DNA of 64,000 bases. Origin: Ophioderma brevispina. Taxonomy: Eukaryota; Echinodermata; Ophiuroidea; Amphilepidida; Ophiodermatidae. A program made the position numbers and the translations under genes. The stretch's first letter is position 1; the number at the start of each line of letters is the position of its first letter. The notes below the pieces were generated by a model. It worked only from the letters and a program-made list of their open reading frames with translations. It searched no databases and was not told where the DNA came from. Below, one piece after another: positions 11,151 to 23,202 of this stretch. The stretch lies in NCBI GenBank assembly GCA_023653785.1, contig JAMKCH010051469.1:1-64000 (forward strand). The letters are read 5' to 3'.

Positions 11151-13500
11151 TAAACACTACGAGGGAAATCCTGATCGTTCCGTTCTTCGTCTGTACGGTA
11201 TGCACTGGATCTTCTTATGCATGTGGCGGCCGGCTCTTCTGCCCTAACGCGTCTCTAATTCCAAATTCAGGACACTCGTTGCCTAACTGCATTCGTTAGA
11301 TGGTAAGATTTTCCTACTGCTTTTTTAAGTTTATACAGTTCGTCGACGCTATACCTAATCTGTGAGGAATTGTTGGAATATACGGTTGTTAAAGTCCAGA
11401 GATGAGTTCAAGGGGTTTGCATTGCTGATAGGTAGGTCTGCTTTGTACCCAGTTACATAAGTGCTATCTGTAGTAGTGATTGGACAAGGTTTCAAAAATT
11501 CGGCTACCTGAGGGCTGTTGTTGCAATATCGATGATACGTACACTGAGGATTAAATGTCCAGCTTTTGATGTAAGGGGCTATCGAAGTCCGCAATAGTAA
11601 TGGGGTTTGAATTGCTAATGGGTTGGTACGTGTACCCAATTCACGTTACCTAATGTGGTAGTGGTGACAAGGTTTCAAAATTCGACACATACAGTTGTGT
11701 TCCCTCTTGCTGAACGTGGATGATGATTTATGTCTGCCATTTGATTTGACTACAGTTGAGTAGCTTTCCAGGTGGTTCACATATCAGCTTCAATAATATG
11801 AGCCAAAAAAAACAGTAATATCCAGGAACACCCAAACAGAAAAATACGAGACAAAAAAACTGAGACAGAAAAACAACATGTGGGCAGCAGCTGTCAGTGC
11901 CCTCTCGGAATCTGGAAGTATTAAGCCATAGATAGTGTAAAACTATACCGTTTGGAATCCTTGTAACCAGACAAACACCATGGTGTGCTTTTAACACATT
12001 CGGAACATTTTTTAATTTTGAGACCCTGTATAACATTAAAACTCAAGTGGGGGTAAGGGGGGGGGGGGGGGTTGGCAAGTGCTTCCATCAATTTTGTTGA
12101 TTATCATGCCAACTAAAAGTATCTCTGTGTGCAAAATATGCACAATTGTATCCGAGCGCCACTCGTCACTACAGTCCCCTGCTAAATAGTACAATAATAA
12201 CGCAAGCGTTTGCAATCAAATCAATGCTAATCACACAACTTTAAAAATTGTGATAAAAATAAAACAACATTACTATGGATACATCAAACAAAAGCACTAT
12301 TGGTGAATCATAATTTTCTATGTGGCCTATTCACAGTAATTTGTCAATACCTAATTCTTAATGGTTTGAGTAAAGATTGACTGTTAAAAGGCGCATTGGT
12401 CAAGGTATTTTGTTTTTTGCTATTTATTTATAAATGAAAGCAACCACTCCAATCACATGTATTGAATGGAACATTCAAACTCCATATGTAATAAGTCCAT
12501 AGTGTTTTCACAATAGTATTCAAGAAAAGAAAATTAACAGACCTATGATTGTTATTGTTTGCTCACAATTGTAATTTTAAAATTTATTTTGTAGAAAGAA
12601 AAAAACGCGAAAGGGGTGTTTGACCGCGTGCTTAAGGTTTGAATCATTTAAAAAATCTCGTCGCGAGGACAAAGACCATAACACAAAGTTGGCGTAAGAT
12701 ATTTTGGTGGTTTGAGGAGAATTTTGCTTTATAGTTAAGGACCAGCTCTAAATTCGATGGGAGGAGATGGTGAGTCTTTGGTGCATGTGAAGGCCGTTGC
12801 AAGGGTAGAGTAGTAAAAAAATTGACGATTTCCACGTCACGAAAAAACAGACGATCATGTCCATTTTGTCAAGGTAAACAAAACATAGGCCATGTACTGA
12901 CATAGGTCTGGATTCAGAGGTAGCGAAATTTGGGTGGAAAATTTATGTGTTACAGAAGTATTTGCCAACGTAATTAGTAAGTGTCATTGTCAACATTGTT
13001 TTTGTCGACGATGAAGGAGGGCAGACGGTGTCACCGGATCTCCATTGGTACGGGTCCCCTCATGTCCCCCAGTTTCCCAACCGATTGATGCCCCAATGAG
13101 TGTATGTAACATTTTTTGTTCTGATTTCAATGTGATCTTGGTAAAAATCAGTTATGTTCGTAACTTGCTAGTGATTTGCAGTCAAGACAATTGGAAGTCT
13201 GTCATGTTCCGACTCAAAGAAAGGGCAGGGATGAGTCAAAGTTAGGTGTCTGAACGGCGAAGGGTTGTATGCTTTCTATCATGTTCCTGGAGCGATAAGA
13301 TAAGAGCTTTTTGTCAACATTGTAACCCCAACTCACGTCAATTCCGCTTTCTATTGAATGTTGCCTTCAAAAAAATACGGGGGGGGGGGGGGTGCCCCAA
13401 GGCACCCCTAGCACCCCAGGGATCTGCGCCTGGCGACACAAGCTGTCCGAGGGACCTCGATGTATTTTTTTCCTGTCAGCGCATGCCCACTTTGTAAAAG
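11151..13500. other. No gene recognised; homopolymers and possible LINE 5' leader
   Basis: The part at 11151-11650 could be the leader of the minus-strand LINE, because it is upstream of its endonuclease. It has two related blocks containing 'GATGGTACGT..ACTGAGGATTAAATG' and 'AAGGTTTCAAAAATTCGGC', but no ORF1 motif is visible. Poly-G runs occur near 12058-12071 and 13380-13391. The second starts a GC-rich patch ending CCAGGGATCTGCGCCTGGCG, resembling a transposon end. 12100-13040 shows nothing I can name. Confidence 0.5.
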
Positions 13501-16030
13501 GGCTCTATAAGTAGTCCTTATTATTATTATTATTTTATGAACTTTTTGTTTTTTGTTTTTTTTTTTCAAGAAAAAACTATGCTGCACAGGAAGATAGAAT
13601 CAAAATGGTGCGAGAAAAACCACCTTCCGATTTCAAAATACCCACTTTGTCCTCTAAATTTCTTGTGGGTAGGTCGAATTATAACAACACTTTATATTCT
13701 GTTCTGTGTGGAAAACAGAAAAACTCTAAAGCATTTAAAGCGGGTTCGTGAAGACGCTATTGAAAACGGTTTCGGGAATGAAAAAGTTGGGATCCTGACT
13801 TTTATTAGTAAACAATGCAGTATTTTAAGCTTAAGCCAGATTTAAAGATGGCTGGGCACATTGAAAAATATTGCACCATCAAGAGTTTTCAAAATTTATA
13901 TTTTGCATGGTTGGAAGTTTTTATAACATTAGCCCTCACCTTAAATGATTAAGACCCAAAATCAGGCCCGTAGGGTAAACAGGATGATTTTAGAATTAAA
14001 TGACTCCGCATGACATCAGCAGACCAACGGAAATGGCGTTGTGAGGCTGACTTCAGGATTTTGAAATTATAATTTTTGTGTAGTAAAATTTAAAAATAGT
14101 CATTAGACAACCACCTAAAATGCTAATTTCAAACGCAGACGGCTTCTAAAGGACACCAACTTGTTTCACAATAGGAACTTTCACAACCCTTAATGCAGAT
14201 AGTGAATGAACAAAGTGTTGTATCACAAAATAATCAATAGACTCAAACATCCAAATTAAACTTTAAAATCAGAGCTGTTTTAAAATTCACGATCCCATGT
14301 TGGAAATGCCATATTGCAAGACAAGCTGCCATACCAAATTTCCCACGGATAGACTACTGCTGTAAATAACCTCAAACTTTTACCAATGATCTCAGATATT
14401 ACCTCACAAGAATGACTAAGGGACTGTAGGCCTTACTGATGGGCCATTCATGTCAACATTCGAGATGTGCACTGCAGCACATGGATGTTTTTTTGCTGAA
14501 ATGTGGGTGGAGACATGTTGAGATTTGATGAAACTCCCGAATTTTTGAGCGTCTAGTCCATTTGTTTTTCCCGAGGGGAAGGGGGTCGCCATCAAAAGTG
14601 CTGCCCCGAAGAAAATAGAAATTCACTATCTCGAAGTCATATGTGGTGGAGAGGCTTATTATATTCGACGAACAACCAAAACGAAATGGGCTTAGTGCAA
14701 CATTGGATTTACACGCTTTATTTCTGTGATGACATGTACCACTCTGACAGAATAAAGCGTTTGTATCCAATGGTGCACGAGCCTGTTTCGTTTCGCGAAT
14801 AATAACAAGCCGTGGAGAATTCAAAATCTGGAATCAAAAGTCATAGCTGGGTAAAGAATGTGATTGCATTTTCAAATGAACACTTTTGAAATATAGTCAC
14901 AAGCGTGAGAGTGGACCATAGTGCCCAAACTAGTATTAAAGTCTTCAGAGCTCCCAACGGTTTATTCATTGGCAATTCACATAATTGTGGTCTTTAAAAA
15001 AATAGATTTCCAAGAATAATACTTGGTCTTACACTCAGTGCGTGGTTGATTTTCTCATAATTTCAATTTTTTAACGAGAGACACGGCACATTGAAAAAAT
15101 AGGACGCCCACAGATTTTTTCAAAATCGATTTTATTTTTGCATGGTGGTAAAGCTTTTAGATACAAAAGCACACCCGAAAATGATTAAGGACCAAATCAG
15201 CCTTCCTGTTATGATCCCGCCTATTCGGCGGGTGTGGTAATCAAAATACAGGCAATGAAAAGGTGGGTTATAGTATTCATGACATAGGTATACGATGTGT
15301 AACCTCAACCAGGTGATGGTTCGGGGGTAGGCCTATTCGGGGGGGGGGGGGGGGGGGGGGTGGGGGTTGCAGGCCATTAAGCAATCCATGTGTGGCTCCT
15401 AGCAGGAGTCCTAAGACCCGCAGTTGAAGCATAATTCAGTTCTTATAAGTTATCTTTTTGTCAATAGTCACAAGTCTGCTGTCTGACGAGTCTATTGTTC
15501 TCGGAGATGAGGGATCGCACGTTTTCCTGAAATTGGCTGAGTGGGGGCGATGTGGGCTTGCCCCTGGGGACCGTCCAAAGGCTGAGTTTATATTGGTTTA
15601 GTGGATCAAAAGGTCATCAGGGGTCATTCAAGGTCAAATGAGGTCAAATGGGTGGGTAAATAATGTTAGTAAGTGGATGTTGCATGGACCTGATCCTCAT
15701 GCATCTTAACATACACACCTAGACCTCTACATTTACCAGACCTACACACACACATGGCCATACAGACCCCTACGGTGCGTAGCCAGCCCGGTGGTTCTGA
15801 GGGGACAATTTCCCGGTGGGTGCAAAAAATTTCCCGATCACAAGCAACAAATTTCACGGTCACCAGGGCAAGAATCCGGAAAGGGCTGATTTAACACGAA
15901 TATCTTATGTGTTTTATTTCCTGATTTTCCCTCAAAACTAATTCGAAGGGGGCATATGCACCACCTGGCTAACGCCATGAGACCTACACACACATGGCCA
16001 TATTGACCCTTACTTAATACACAGTTAGTC
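13501..16030. other. Non-coding stretch with dispersed repeats
   Basis: An (ATT)n microsatellite at about 13517-13537 follows GGGCTCTATAAGTAG, suggesting a LINE or SINE tail. A dispersed repeat with 'GCACATT-GAAAA' and 'TTTTTGCATGGT--AAGCTTTT' occurs at about 13855-13985 and 15065-15205, and again at about 35845-36000. A poly-G run of about 22 bases lies at 15338-15360. No gene is visible. Confidence 0.5.
14658..14804. repeat. Foldback (hairpin) element
   Basis: The left arm contains CGAAATGGGCTTAGTGCA and ATTGGATTTACACGCTTTAT. The right arm contains ATAAAGCGTTTGTATCCAAT and TGCACGAGCCTGTTTCG in inverse order. A related left-arm-like copy (GAAACAGGCTCAGTGCAC, ATTGGATTACATGCTTTATT) lies at about 42110-42160. 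Confidence 0.6.
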
Positions 16031-16039
16031 TGTGGAAAT

Positions 16040-17130
16040 TAACAAGCCATCTAGAAAAAAAAGATAAGGACCAATGGTTTTGTGAAATGTTGACTTTTTT
16101 ACATATCCCCCTCCCCTTTCAGACCAGGGTGAGGACACGGAGGAATGACTTTCATCGTAGTAGGGGGCTTGGGCCCCCTTCCTACAATATACGAACGTTT
16201 GGCTACTCTTGCTCATCTTGAAAAAAAAGATATATAGCAAAGGTGGACCGTTTTACATGTCACACCCGTCAGACCCAGGGGAGACTCCGGGGAAATTACT
16301 TACGTGGTTAGTAGGGGATTTCCCTCCTACAGCATACATAAGTTTTGCTAACCAGACATTTGCCATTTCATAAGCCGGATTTTGCTGAGCAATCCATCCA
16401 AAAATGTTCACCTTGATGTCTACATGTTAAAAGGGTAAAGAGGAGAGGGAGATTTTGGAGGATATGAATTTGGTCAAAATGCACTAGATCGGTTGTAGAA
16501 TACCTACCAAGAATGTTTCAAAGGTCTATTGGACAAACAAGTACAAAAGAAAAACCGCAAACCTTGTTGGACGGATTGCACAGCAAAATCCGGCATATGA
16601 AATGGCAATGTCTGGTTGGACGGATTGCACAGCAAAATCCGGCATATGAAATGGCAATGTCTGGATGGATGGATGTGTGTGTGTACGTATGTGTGTCTGG
16701 ATACAAAAAAGGTAAACATTTTGCCATAACTTTTTTTCCAGATGAGCTAGAGTAACCAAACTTAGGTATACTGTAGGTCTGACAGGGGGTGGGGAAATGT
16801 CAAAAAAGGTCAACATTTCACAAAAAAGCTCAACATTTTGCCATATCTTTTTTCTAGATGAACTAGAGTAGCCAAACTTAGGTATATTGTAGGAGAGGAC
16901 AAGCCTTTACTAACCATGTAATTCATTCCCCCAGGGTCCTCCCCTGGGTCTGACAGGGGGTGGGGAAATGTCACAAAAAAGGTTCAACATTTCCCAACAA
17001 GGTAAACATTTGCCTATTTTTTTCTAGATGAGCTAAAGTAGCCCCAAACTTAGGTCTATGTAGGAGAGGACCAAGCCTTTATAAACCATGTAATTCATTC
17101 ACCAGGTGGTCCTCAACTGGGTCTGACAAA
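16040..17130. repeat. Large imperfect inverted repeat built of ~180-bp units
   Basis: The right half (16700-17120) carries about 2.5 tandem units with CAACATTTTGCCATA, TTTTTCTAGATGA-CTAGAGTAGCC, CTTAGGTATATTGTAGGAGAGGAC and CTGGGTCTGACAGGGGGTGGGG. The left half (16040-16360) carries the same words in reverse complement (GAAATGTTGACTTTTTTAC, CCTACAATATACG). The centre contains the word ATTTCATAAGCCGGATTTTGC facing its complement near 16590-16650. A MITE half (16430-16565) interrupts the left arm. Confidence 0.6.
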
Positions 17131-17690
17131 CTCAATATAATTTTAGTCTATTAGACTGAAAGTCGTTTAGACCTATGCATTAAGCCTACCTAGGGGACCA
17201 CCTAACTGCCCGATATAGAGCTTTGTTGAGGTTTTTGGGGTCCAACAGTCCACTAGCTCCAAGTGCCTTCCATGCGGCCAGATGGCTTAGAGATTTTTGA
17301 TCTCCACCTTCTCACGTCAGTTATGCTATAATACACAAGTACTGTATGTCCCCAGATTATTCAAACTCCCCAGAGCTGCACATACCCCTAGGGAGAAAAA
17401 GCAATCCGTCCATACCGCCATTGGCGGTTTTACAGAATTTTTTTTTGCTATCATAATAGTCCCATATTGAAACCCCATGGTTTGATTATTTCTGTGTGCA
17501 TGACAGAAAAATACTAAATACATCTTTATTACATAGACAGCAATGTATTAACATCACTCAGGTGTGATCTAATACATTGATAAGTATTCCAAAACATGCA
17601 AAAAAACCCCTGGGTTCAAAAAAAAATGTGGGCGCTTCTTTCTTGGAAATGTCCTTGTGTCTCTTTAACCTTGGTATTGTGATAAAAATG
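16430..17690 (+). mobile_element. TTAA-family MITE (family R), two halves split by other repeats
   Basis: The left half (about 16430-16565: AGAGGGAGATTTTGGAGG, TTGGACAAACAAGTACAAAAG) and the right half (about 17490-17686: GCATGACAGAAAAATACTAAAT, GGTGTGATCTAATACATTG, GGGCGCTTCTTTCTTGG, GTGTCTCTTTAA) match the complete copy at 60893-61251. Between them lie the 49-bp repeats and the right arm of the inverted repeat. Confidence 0.6.
16566..16663 (+). repeat. Two exact 49-bp direct repeats
   Basis: The 49-base unit starting GTTGGACGGATTGCACAGC and ending GGCAATGTCTG occurs twice back to back (16566-16614 and 16615-16663). The two copies are essentially identical, which implies a recent duplication. 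Confidence 0.85.
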
Positions 17691-17699
17691 TTAACCCTA

Positions 17700-18268
17700 T
17701 CTAGCTGTCCAGAGTGAATAAAGGCTTGAATCAGAGTGATTTTTGAAATATTTTTGATAGTAATTAAAAAAATAGTCATCTAGAACAAAAGATAGTCACC
17801 ATAAATGTTAATTCCAAAGTTAGAGATGAGTCAGATTTTCCATTTTCACATTAAAAAACATAACAAAAAAATCCAGATTGGGGGGGGTAGGTGTCACACT
17901 CCACATATGGAAAATTGGATATGGGTTTAAGGCTCTCGCTTCCAAACCCAGGGCGCATTCGGTGACAGGGACTGAAAAAATAGGGGTCTTGGTGAGAGAT
18001 CCAAATTTACCACAAAAACAACCCAGGGATTTTCAGAGTGACAAATTTGCAAAATTTCTAAAAATAGAGGAGGTCTTTGGTGAAAAACTTTTCCCCAAAA
18101 TGTTCCCCCAAGTATTAGTTTGTTGGGTTGGGGGGATGGTTGACAGTGGTTAAAATGTTCCACAAAAATACTATCATACCCTGGGTAGTATACAAAACAT
18201 TCATAAAGCCCTTGATAATTGATTTGGGAAGTAAGTAATATAAATTCATTTCATTTTTTCCTGTACAG
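17700..18268. other. Non-coding; 3' part is polypyrimidine tract and splice acceptor
   Basis: No repeat or gene is named in 17700-18240. The end TTTCATTTTTTCCTGTACAG (up to 18268) is a strong acceptor consensus leading into the RS-rich exon. Confidence 0.5.
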
Positions 18269-19689
18269 GAAAGTCGACCTGCCACATTGCCCTAGTATAG
18301 GAGGAGCCTTCACCAGAGCAGAGGTTCATCTACGCAGCCAGAATGCTGGGCGTATTCAATTGATAAGGCCAAAAGAGTTAGCCAGTCAGTTTGCCATCAA
18401 AAAAAACCGGACTTCTGCTGCTGGGCTGCAGCTGGGGTCACAGTGCATATGATCCAGCTCAGCCAACAGAAGATGAAGTGGAGACCACCAGGAATGTATC
18501 CACTTAAACAAGCAGATCTTCAAGTTATTGATGGAGGCAGACACTCAAAAAGGAGCAGCAGAAGTCCTTCATCAGATCATGCAAGAGGTACTCGGAAAGA
18601 GAAGCTAAATCGATGAGCAAGAGTCCAACAGACAGTGACATGTCTATGCAGCCAGGAAGCGGGCATAGCAGTTGATCAGCACAGAAGTTAGCCAGTAAAT
18701 TACCATCCAGAAAGCATGCTGCTGCTACGTCAAGTTCAAAGATCCAGCTCGGCCAAAAGAAGCTGAAAGAATCAGAAAAATTTCAGTGTGACGGGCAGAT
18801 CTTCACACAAGACCAGAAGAAACTAAAGAGGGGAAGCAGAGAAGTCTGTCATCCCAGATTATGATAAAAAGTCTCAGAAAGAGCAGTATTGAGCAAGGGC
18901 CCAAACAGACAGCGACATTGTTATGCAGCTAGACATGCTGGGGCATAGCAGTGGAGGCAGCACAAAGTGGGCCAAGGTCAGTTGCCTCAAGGGAAGCAGG
19001 CCTGCTGCTGGGTCAAGTGCAAAAGATCAGTTCGGACGACAGAAGCAGAAGAAAAGAAATCAGAAAAGTTCAAGGTGTACAAGGGCAGATCTTCAAGCTA
19101 TTGAAAGAAGAAAGGTATTCAAGAGGAAGAAGATCAAGAAGCAGAAGCCCCTCATCAGATTACAATAAGAGACATTTAGGAGAGGGGAAGAATTATCTGG
19201 GAGTAAGAGGTCCTTTTGGATCATGGTAAGAGGAATACATATAAAAGAAGCAGTTCCCCAAAAGAAGCAGCCTTCCCCAAGAAGAGCAGCAGCAGCAGCA
19301 GCTCCAAAAAAGAAGCATTCCCCCAAAGAAGTAGTTCCCCAACAAGCAGCCAGTTGCCCCCAAAAGAGCATTGCCCCCCCAAAAGGAGCATTGCCCCAAA
19401 AAAGGAAGTAGTTCCCCAAGGAGAAAGCAGTGCTCAAAGAAGAAGCAGTTCCCCAAAAAAGAAGCAGTTCTCCCAAAACGAGCAGTTCCCAGAAAAGAAG
19501 TCGTTCCCAAAAAGACAGCAGTTCCCAGTCCAAGTCATTTTCAAAGTCACACAATCAAGTGTGACAAGCAAATGGTATAGTTCGAAGTTAACTGAAGCCA
19601 CCAAATTAGATGACAAAGAAGCTCAGAGGCAATTGGAACTGGACATCATTGACGGAATCAAAGAGCTGAAGACCAAACAACTCATGAGT
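18269..19689 (+). CDS. Large RS/SP-rich exon of the host zinc-finger gene
   Basis: This exon is bounded by CTGTACAG| and LMS|GTAGGA. It encodes lysine-, serine- and arginine-rich protein. Visible stretches are HSKRSSRSPSSDHARG (about 18535), a second version DYDKKSQKE (about 18860), and YSRGRRSRSRSPSSDYNKR (about 19117-19170), followed by a long SSSPK/KKS-type tract (19240-19550). The 3' end is a clean helical segment, KLTEATKLDDKEAQRQLELD...KTKQLMS (19585-19689), ending in phase 0. About 300 bp of the 5' part is repeated three times (around 18330, 18655 and 18935) with the words AGATCCAGCTCGGCC and GGGCAGATCTTCA. No single frame spans the exon. Several 1-base shifts are needed, in A- or C-rich runs. 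RS domains are typical of nuclear splicing-related proteins. The family is not identified. Confidence 0.6.
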
Positions 19690-21409
19690 GTAGGATTCTA
19701 TATTTAAATGTGAATACTTAGACTTAAAGGTGGCTGATTCAAGGACATCGCGGCTAGGAGCGAGGCGGGCCCTCGATAATTCATTAATAGTTATATTTCA
19801 CCATAAATTTTGAGTTGATGTTTGACAACTACTTTATCATGTACGTAAGGTGTTTTTTATCCCAAAATACACTTGTATCAAGAAAAAATGAGAAAAGTCT
19901 GAGAAACTTCAGGGGCATGCTCTCTGGAAAAAGCAAAGCTTAGAGCATGCCTCCATTTCAATGACCATTGATTACTATATGAAGAAACAGGAAGATGTTG
20001 CATAGCTGCCCTTTGTCATGGAGCTTGTAAGTGACGCCTATAGATAGACCTTTTGTCCTTCATAAGCTACAAAGAGGCTACATGAGGCAGCCCTTATAAC
20101 AATACCCAAATACCTATATAGCTTATGCTGCTAAGATTTGGATTATATAACCGTCTTCACACCAAGCAGACTCAATGGCCATGACCGCGCTATTTATATC
20201 ATGAGCAAGTTAACTGCACCATGAGCTAACAAAATTAAAATTCCCATAGTGCAGTTCAATAGCTTTCATTCACCATTGTATTGAACAAATACATCCCCTG
20301 TATTTTAGTATGATTTATGATACCCAGGACGTGCATGGTCAGCTGTTGTTAACATGTGCTCATCCAAGGCTACTGAACAGAGCCCTTGGTAGATTAGCAT
20401 GCCTTACCATATAGAGATATGGTATGGTTTGTATGTAAAAAGTTCGTTGTTGTTTTTGGCAATTCCATTTTGTGTTCCGGCCCCCCAGAAAACAAAAATG
20501 CAAAAATGAGGTCTTTCCACCCCAAGAACCAGAACGCCACTCACATATATGTTGCTAAATAATATAGCGCACATTTTTTTTTTTTTTTTTTTTTCCTGTA
20601 TTATAAATTTACATAAAACCGACTTTTGGGGAATTTATGTAAAGTGTGATTTTTTGAAAACCAGCAAAAGGTAAACTTTGAGCATGTCGCTTTATTATGC
20701 AAACGTTTCAAGTTCATCCATTCTCATGAAAACTATAGAGGGCGTCATTCATTCCTTATCCGGCGATGTCCTTTGTAACTAAAGGTTGCTCGTTCAATCT
20801 GAATGCTTTGTTCAAAGTTACAGCGAATACAACATCATGCTTGGAAAACCCCTTTGGCTCAATTGCCAAATGATAAAGAGATCTACAACACCCTTACCCT
20901 GCAGGTATGCCTACACTTACCCATGCTACTCATGCAATGCATTTTGACACTTCACATTTAGAGGTTCATGACCATATGTACAATATATTTATTCTTTTTG
21001 TGTTGAAATTTTTGTGATACAATCAAAAGGTAACATTTCCCAGGCCTAAAATTTCACAGGGGGGAATTTGAGAACAACATTTTTTTGATGGAAGTAAGTA
21101 AAGTGTGGTGTGGGGGGGGGGGGGGGGGTGGGGCAGTGGGCTGACAATCAGGTCACCCATCTTTAACTTAACCAAAACAAGAAAAAATAAAGGGTATAGA
21201 TGTTCTCTAATTTACCAGGCATTGGAACATTTGCATATTGGTAAGTGACAACTTTCTGAGAAGATTGGGGTAGCACGGGTTAATAAGACGTGGTTTAAAA
21301 GTGACTAAAGCTCGAGCTAATAAGGTGTTGCAATTCCTTTCAAAAGTCAGAATTTAAAAAGTAAATTTTTTAAAAAAAAAATTAGAGGAAATTGTGCTTT
21401 GTATTACAG
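19690..21409 (+). other. Intron; poly-T and poly-G runs
   Basis: The sequence is AT-rich with no coding signal. A run of about 21 T starts near 20574 and a run of about 20 G interrupted once lies near 21110-21130. The end, TTGTGCTTTGTATTACAG, is the acceptor for the next exon. Confidence 0.5.
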
Positions 21410-21531
21410 GATCGTCAGCTGCAAACCATGGAGAGCTCACTTCTGACAAAAAAGAGAAAAACTAGCAGCGAAGAAGTAAAGAAATCCAAGTTCCTAAAAT
21501 GGGAAAAATGAGCTCATCTAAGCCTTCCCAG
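21410..21531 (+). CDS. Small lysine/serine-rich exon of the host gene
   Basis: Acceptor GTATTACAG| and donor CCCAG|GTAGGG bound 122 bases. Entering in phase 0, which matches the previous exon's end, it reads DRQLQTMESSLLTKKRKTSS then EEVKKSK. A single-base shift then gives VPKMGKMSSSKPSQ, ending in phase 0, which again matches the next exon. The KKRK is a possible nuclear localisation signal. The consistency of phases supports a real exon despite the one indel. Confidence 0.6.
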
Positions 21532-22869
21532 GTAGGGAATTTTATTTGCTTCACTCTCTTGAAGAACCAATCTAATTCATGACTCCCTTGCCACACAATA
21601 TTTGTACTGGTTCATGTAAAATAAAGTTTTGTCCAAGTATTATTGGGTTAAAGAATGCTTGTTAAGGTTGGTTTTAGTAATATGCAATGTCAAGACCACT
21701 CTGGGATTTCACCCGAAGATTAATAAAAAATTTGAAATTCGCTTAAAGGAAATATACAGGGTTGAGTTCAGGAAAAAAAAGTACAACCAAATGAGGAGTT
21801 TGTATGAAGAAACCTTAACGGATTTACCAAAATTAATTCATTGTTAGATATGTTGGTGTTTATCAGCTTACACAATAATTGTTAATTTTTTCTTAAAGGT
21901 ATTTAGCTCAAAGCCATTCAAATGCTACAGTTACTTTTTGTGAAGGTATCCATTTCATGCCCCGAACAAATTGCTCCCTGAATGTACACATGAGACTCCA
22001 TTATGCGCAGTCGGTGAGGGCTTCAACATAAATAAGAGGGATTTCTGGCGCCGTATTCAAATGCTACGCAGGACATGTGTTGAAGAATAATGCAGAATCT
22101 TTGTTAATGAAAATTCACAGTATATTTTTAAAAGGAAAATTTTAATGCTTTATCTGTTATCATCCCTATACATGTAATTTGAAGTTTGGTGCGATTTGGA
22201 AATGCAAAAAGAATGAAAGAAAAGAATGTGAATATTGTTGCTTCAAGTCAAAAATTTATTAAATATACTGTTGATTTTTTGACATACGGTTTCATTTTAC
22301 AGTCTTACCTCACGATTTGTTTTTGTAACCAGACATCCATTTGGGGGGGAGGGGACGGGGACCAGGCGATGGGACCATTTAACTTTTGGGGCATCACAAA
22401 CACACATTTGCAAGGTGTGAACCACGGTTGGAACCTGTCACTTACTATCAATTGATCACTTTTCCTGATCTTAACTGGGGCCAGGAGGGGGCAAAGATTT
22501 TGAGTGCGGATCCCATCCCACCCTTACTCCTTCCTCCCATGCCTCACCCAACCAGGCTGGTTACGTCAATGGTGTTCCGCATTTATTCCAAATGTGAAAT
22601 TAATGGAGGATATGCTGCAAATCCCAAAGCTGAACGTTAAAATCAAGCGTACTCTTTGGGTTACTCTGGCGTGTAACTTGTTCGGTCTTTCAAATCGGGT
22701 ACTTTCACTTCGCAACTGTAACTTTTGACGCGTAATCAATTTAATGCCGTTATTTTTATATGAGAGCTAACAAAACAGAAAATGTAATACAAGAAGAAAT
22801 ATATGAATAGCAGAGAGGGTTTTCATGAAAAATCGCTCAATTGGTTGTACTTTTTTTTGGAAAACGAGG

Positions 22870-23080
22870 AAAACCGCAGTGCAAAGATAAGAATCTCAAA
22901 ATTCAATTAATGTTGCAGTAAGTGTCTGTTACGGACAGTAATGACTATTAAAATCGGATTTTGTCCTATTGGGCTGCTTCAGTCTTAGCAAATGTGGGGT
23001 ATGTTAGGATAGCTGTACTTGTTTCAGATTTGTGACTCAATTTTGATTGATTTTTTTCCAATTTGGTTTAGTGTCTATAA
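22870..23080 (+). mobile_element. Family A MITE, decayed partial copy in the intron
   Basis: This matches the core of 41231-41583 (GTAAGTGTCTGTTACGGACAG, CGGATTTTGTCCTATT, GGTATGTTAGGATAGCTGTAC) and ends TTTAGTGTCTATAA with the middle of the 3' end deleted. It lies in the intron just before the 23203 exon. Confidence 0.65.
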
Positions 23081-23202
23081 GTCTGACATGTAAATTTGCC
23101 AACTTTCACTTCACTTATAACCATTTCATTTTGTTGATGATGCAAATGAGGAAGAAACAAGATATTTTTAAGTGACTTTTTCCTGAAAATCTTTTCTTGC
23201 AG

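Noticed and set aside
19093..19554. 153-codon minus-strand frame rich in F, L, G and W
   Set aside because: It is the shadow of the lysine/serine-rich tract of the host exon on the + strand.
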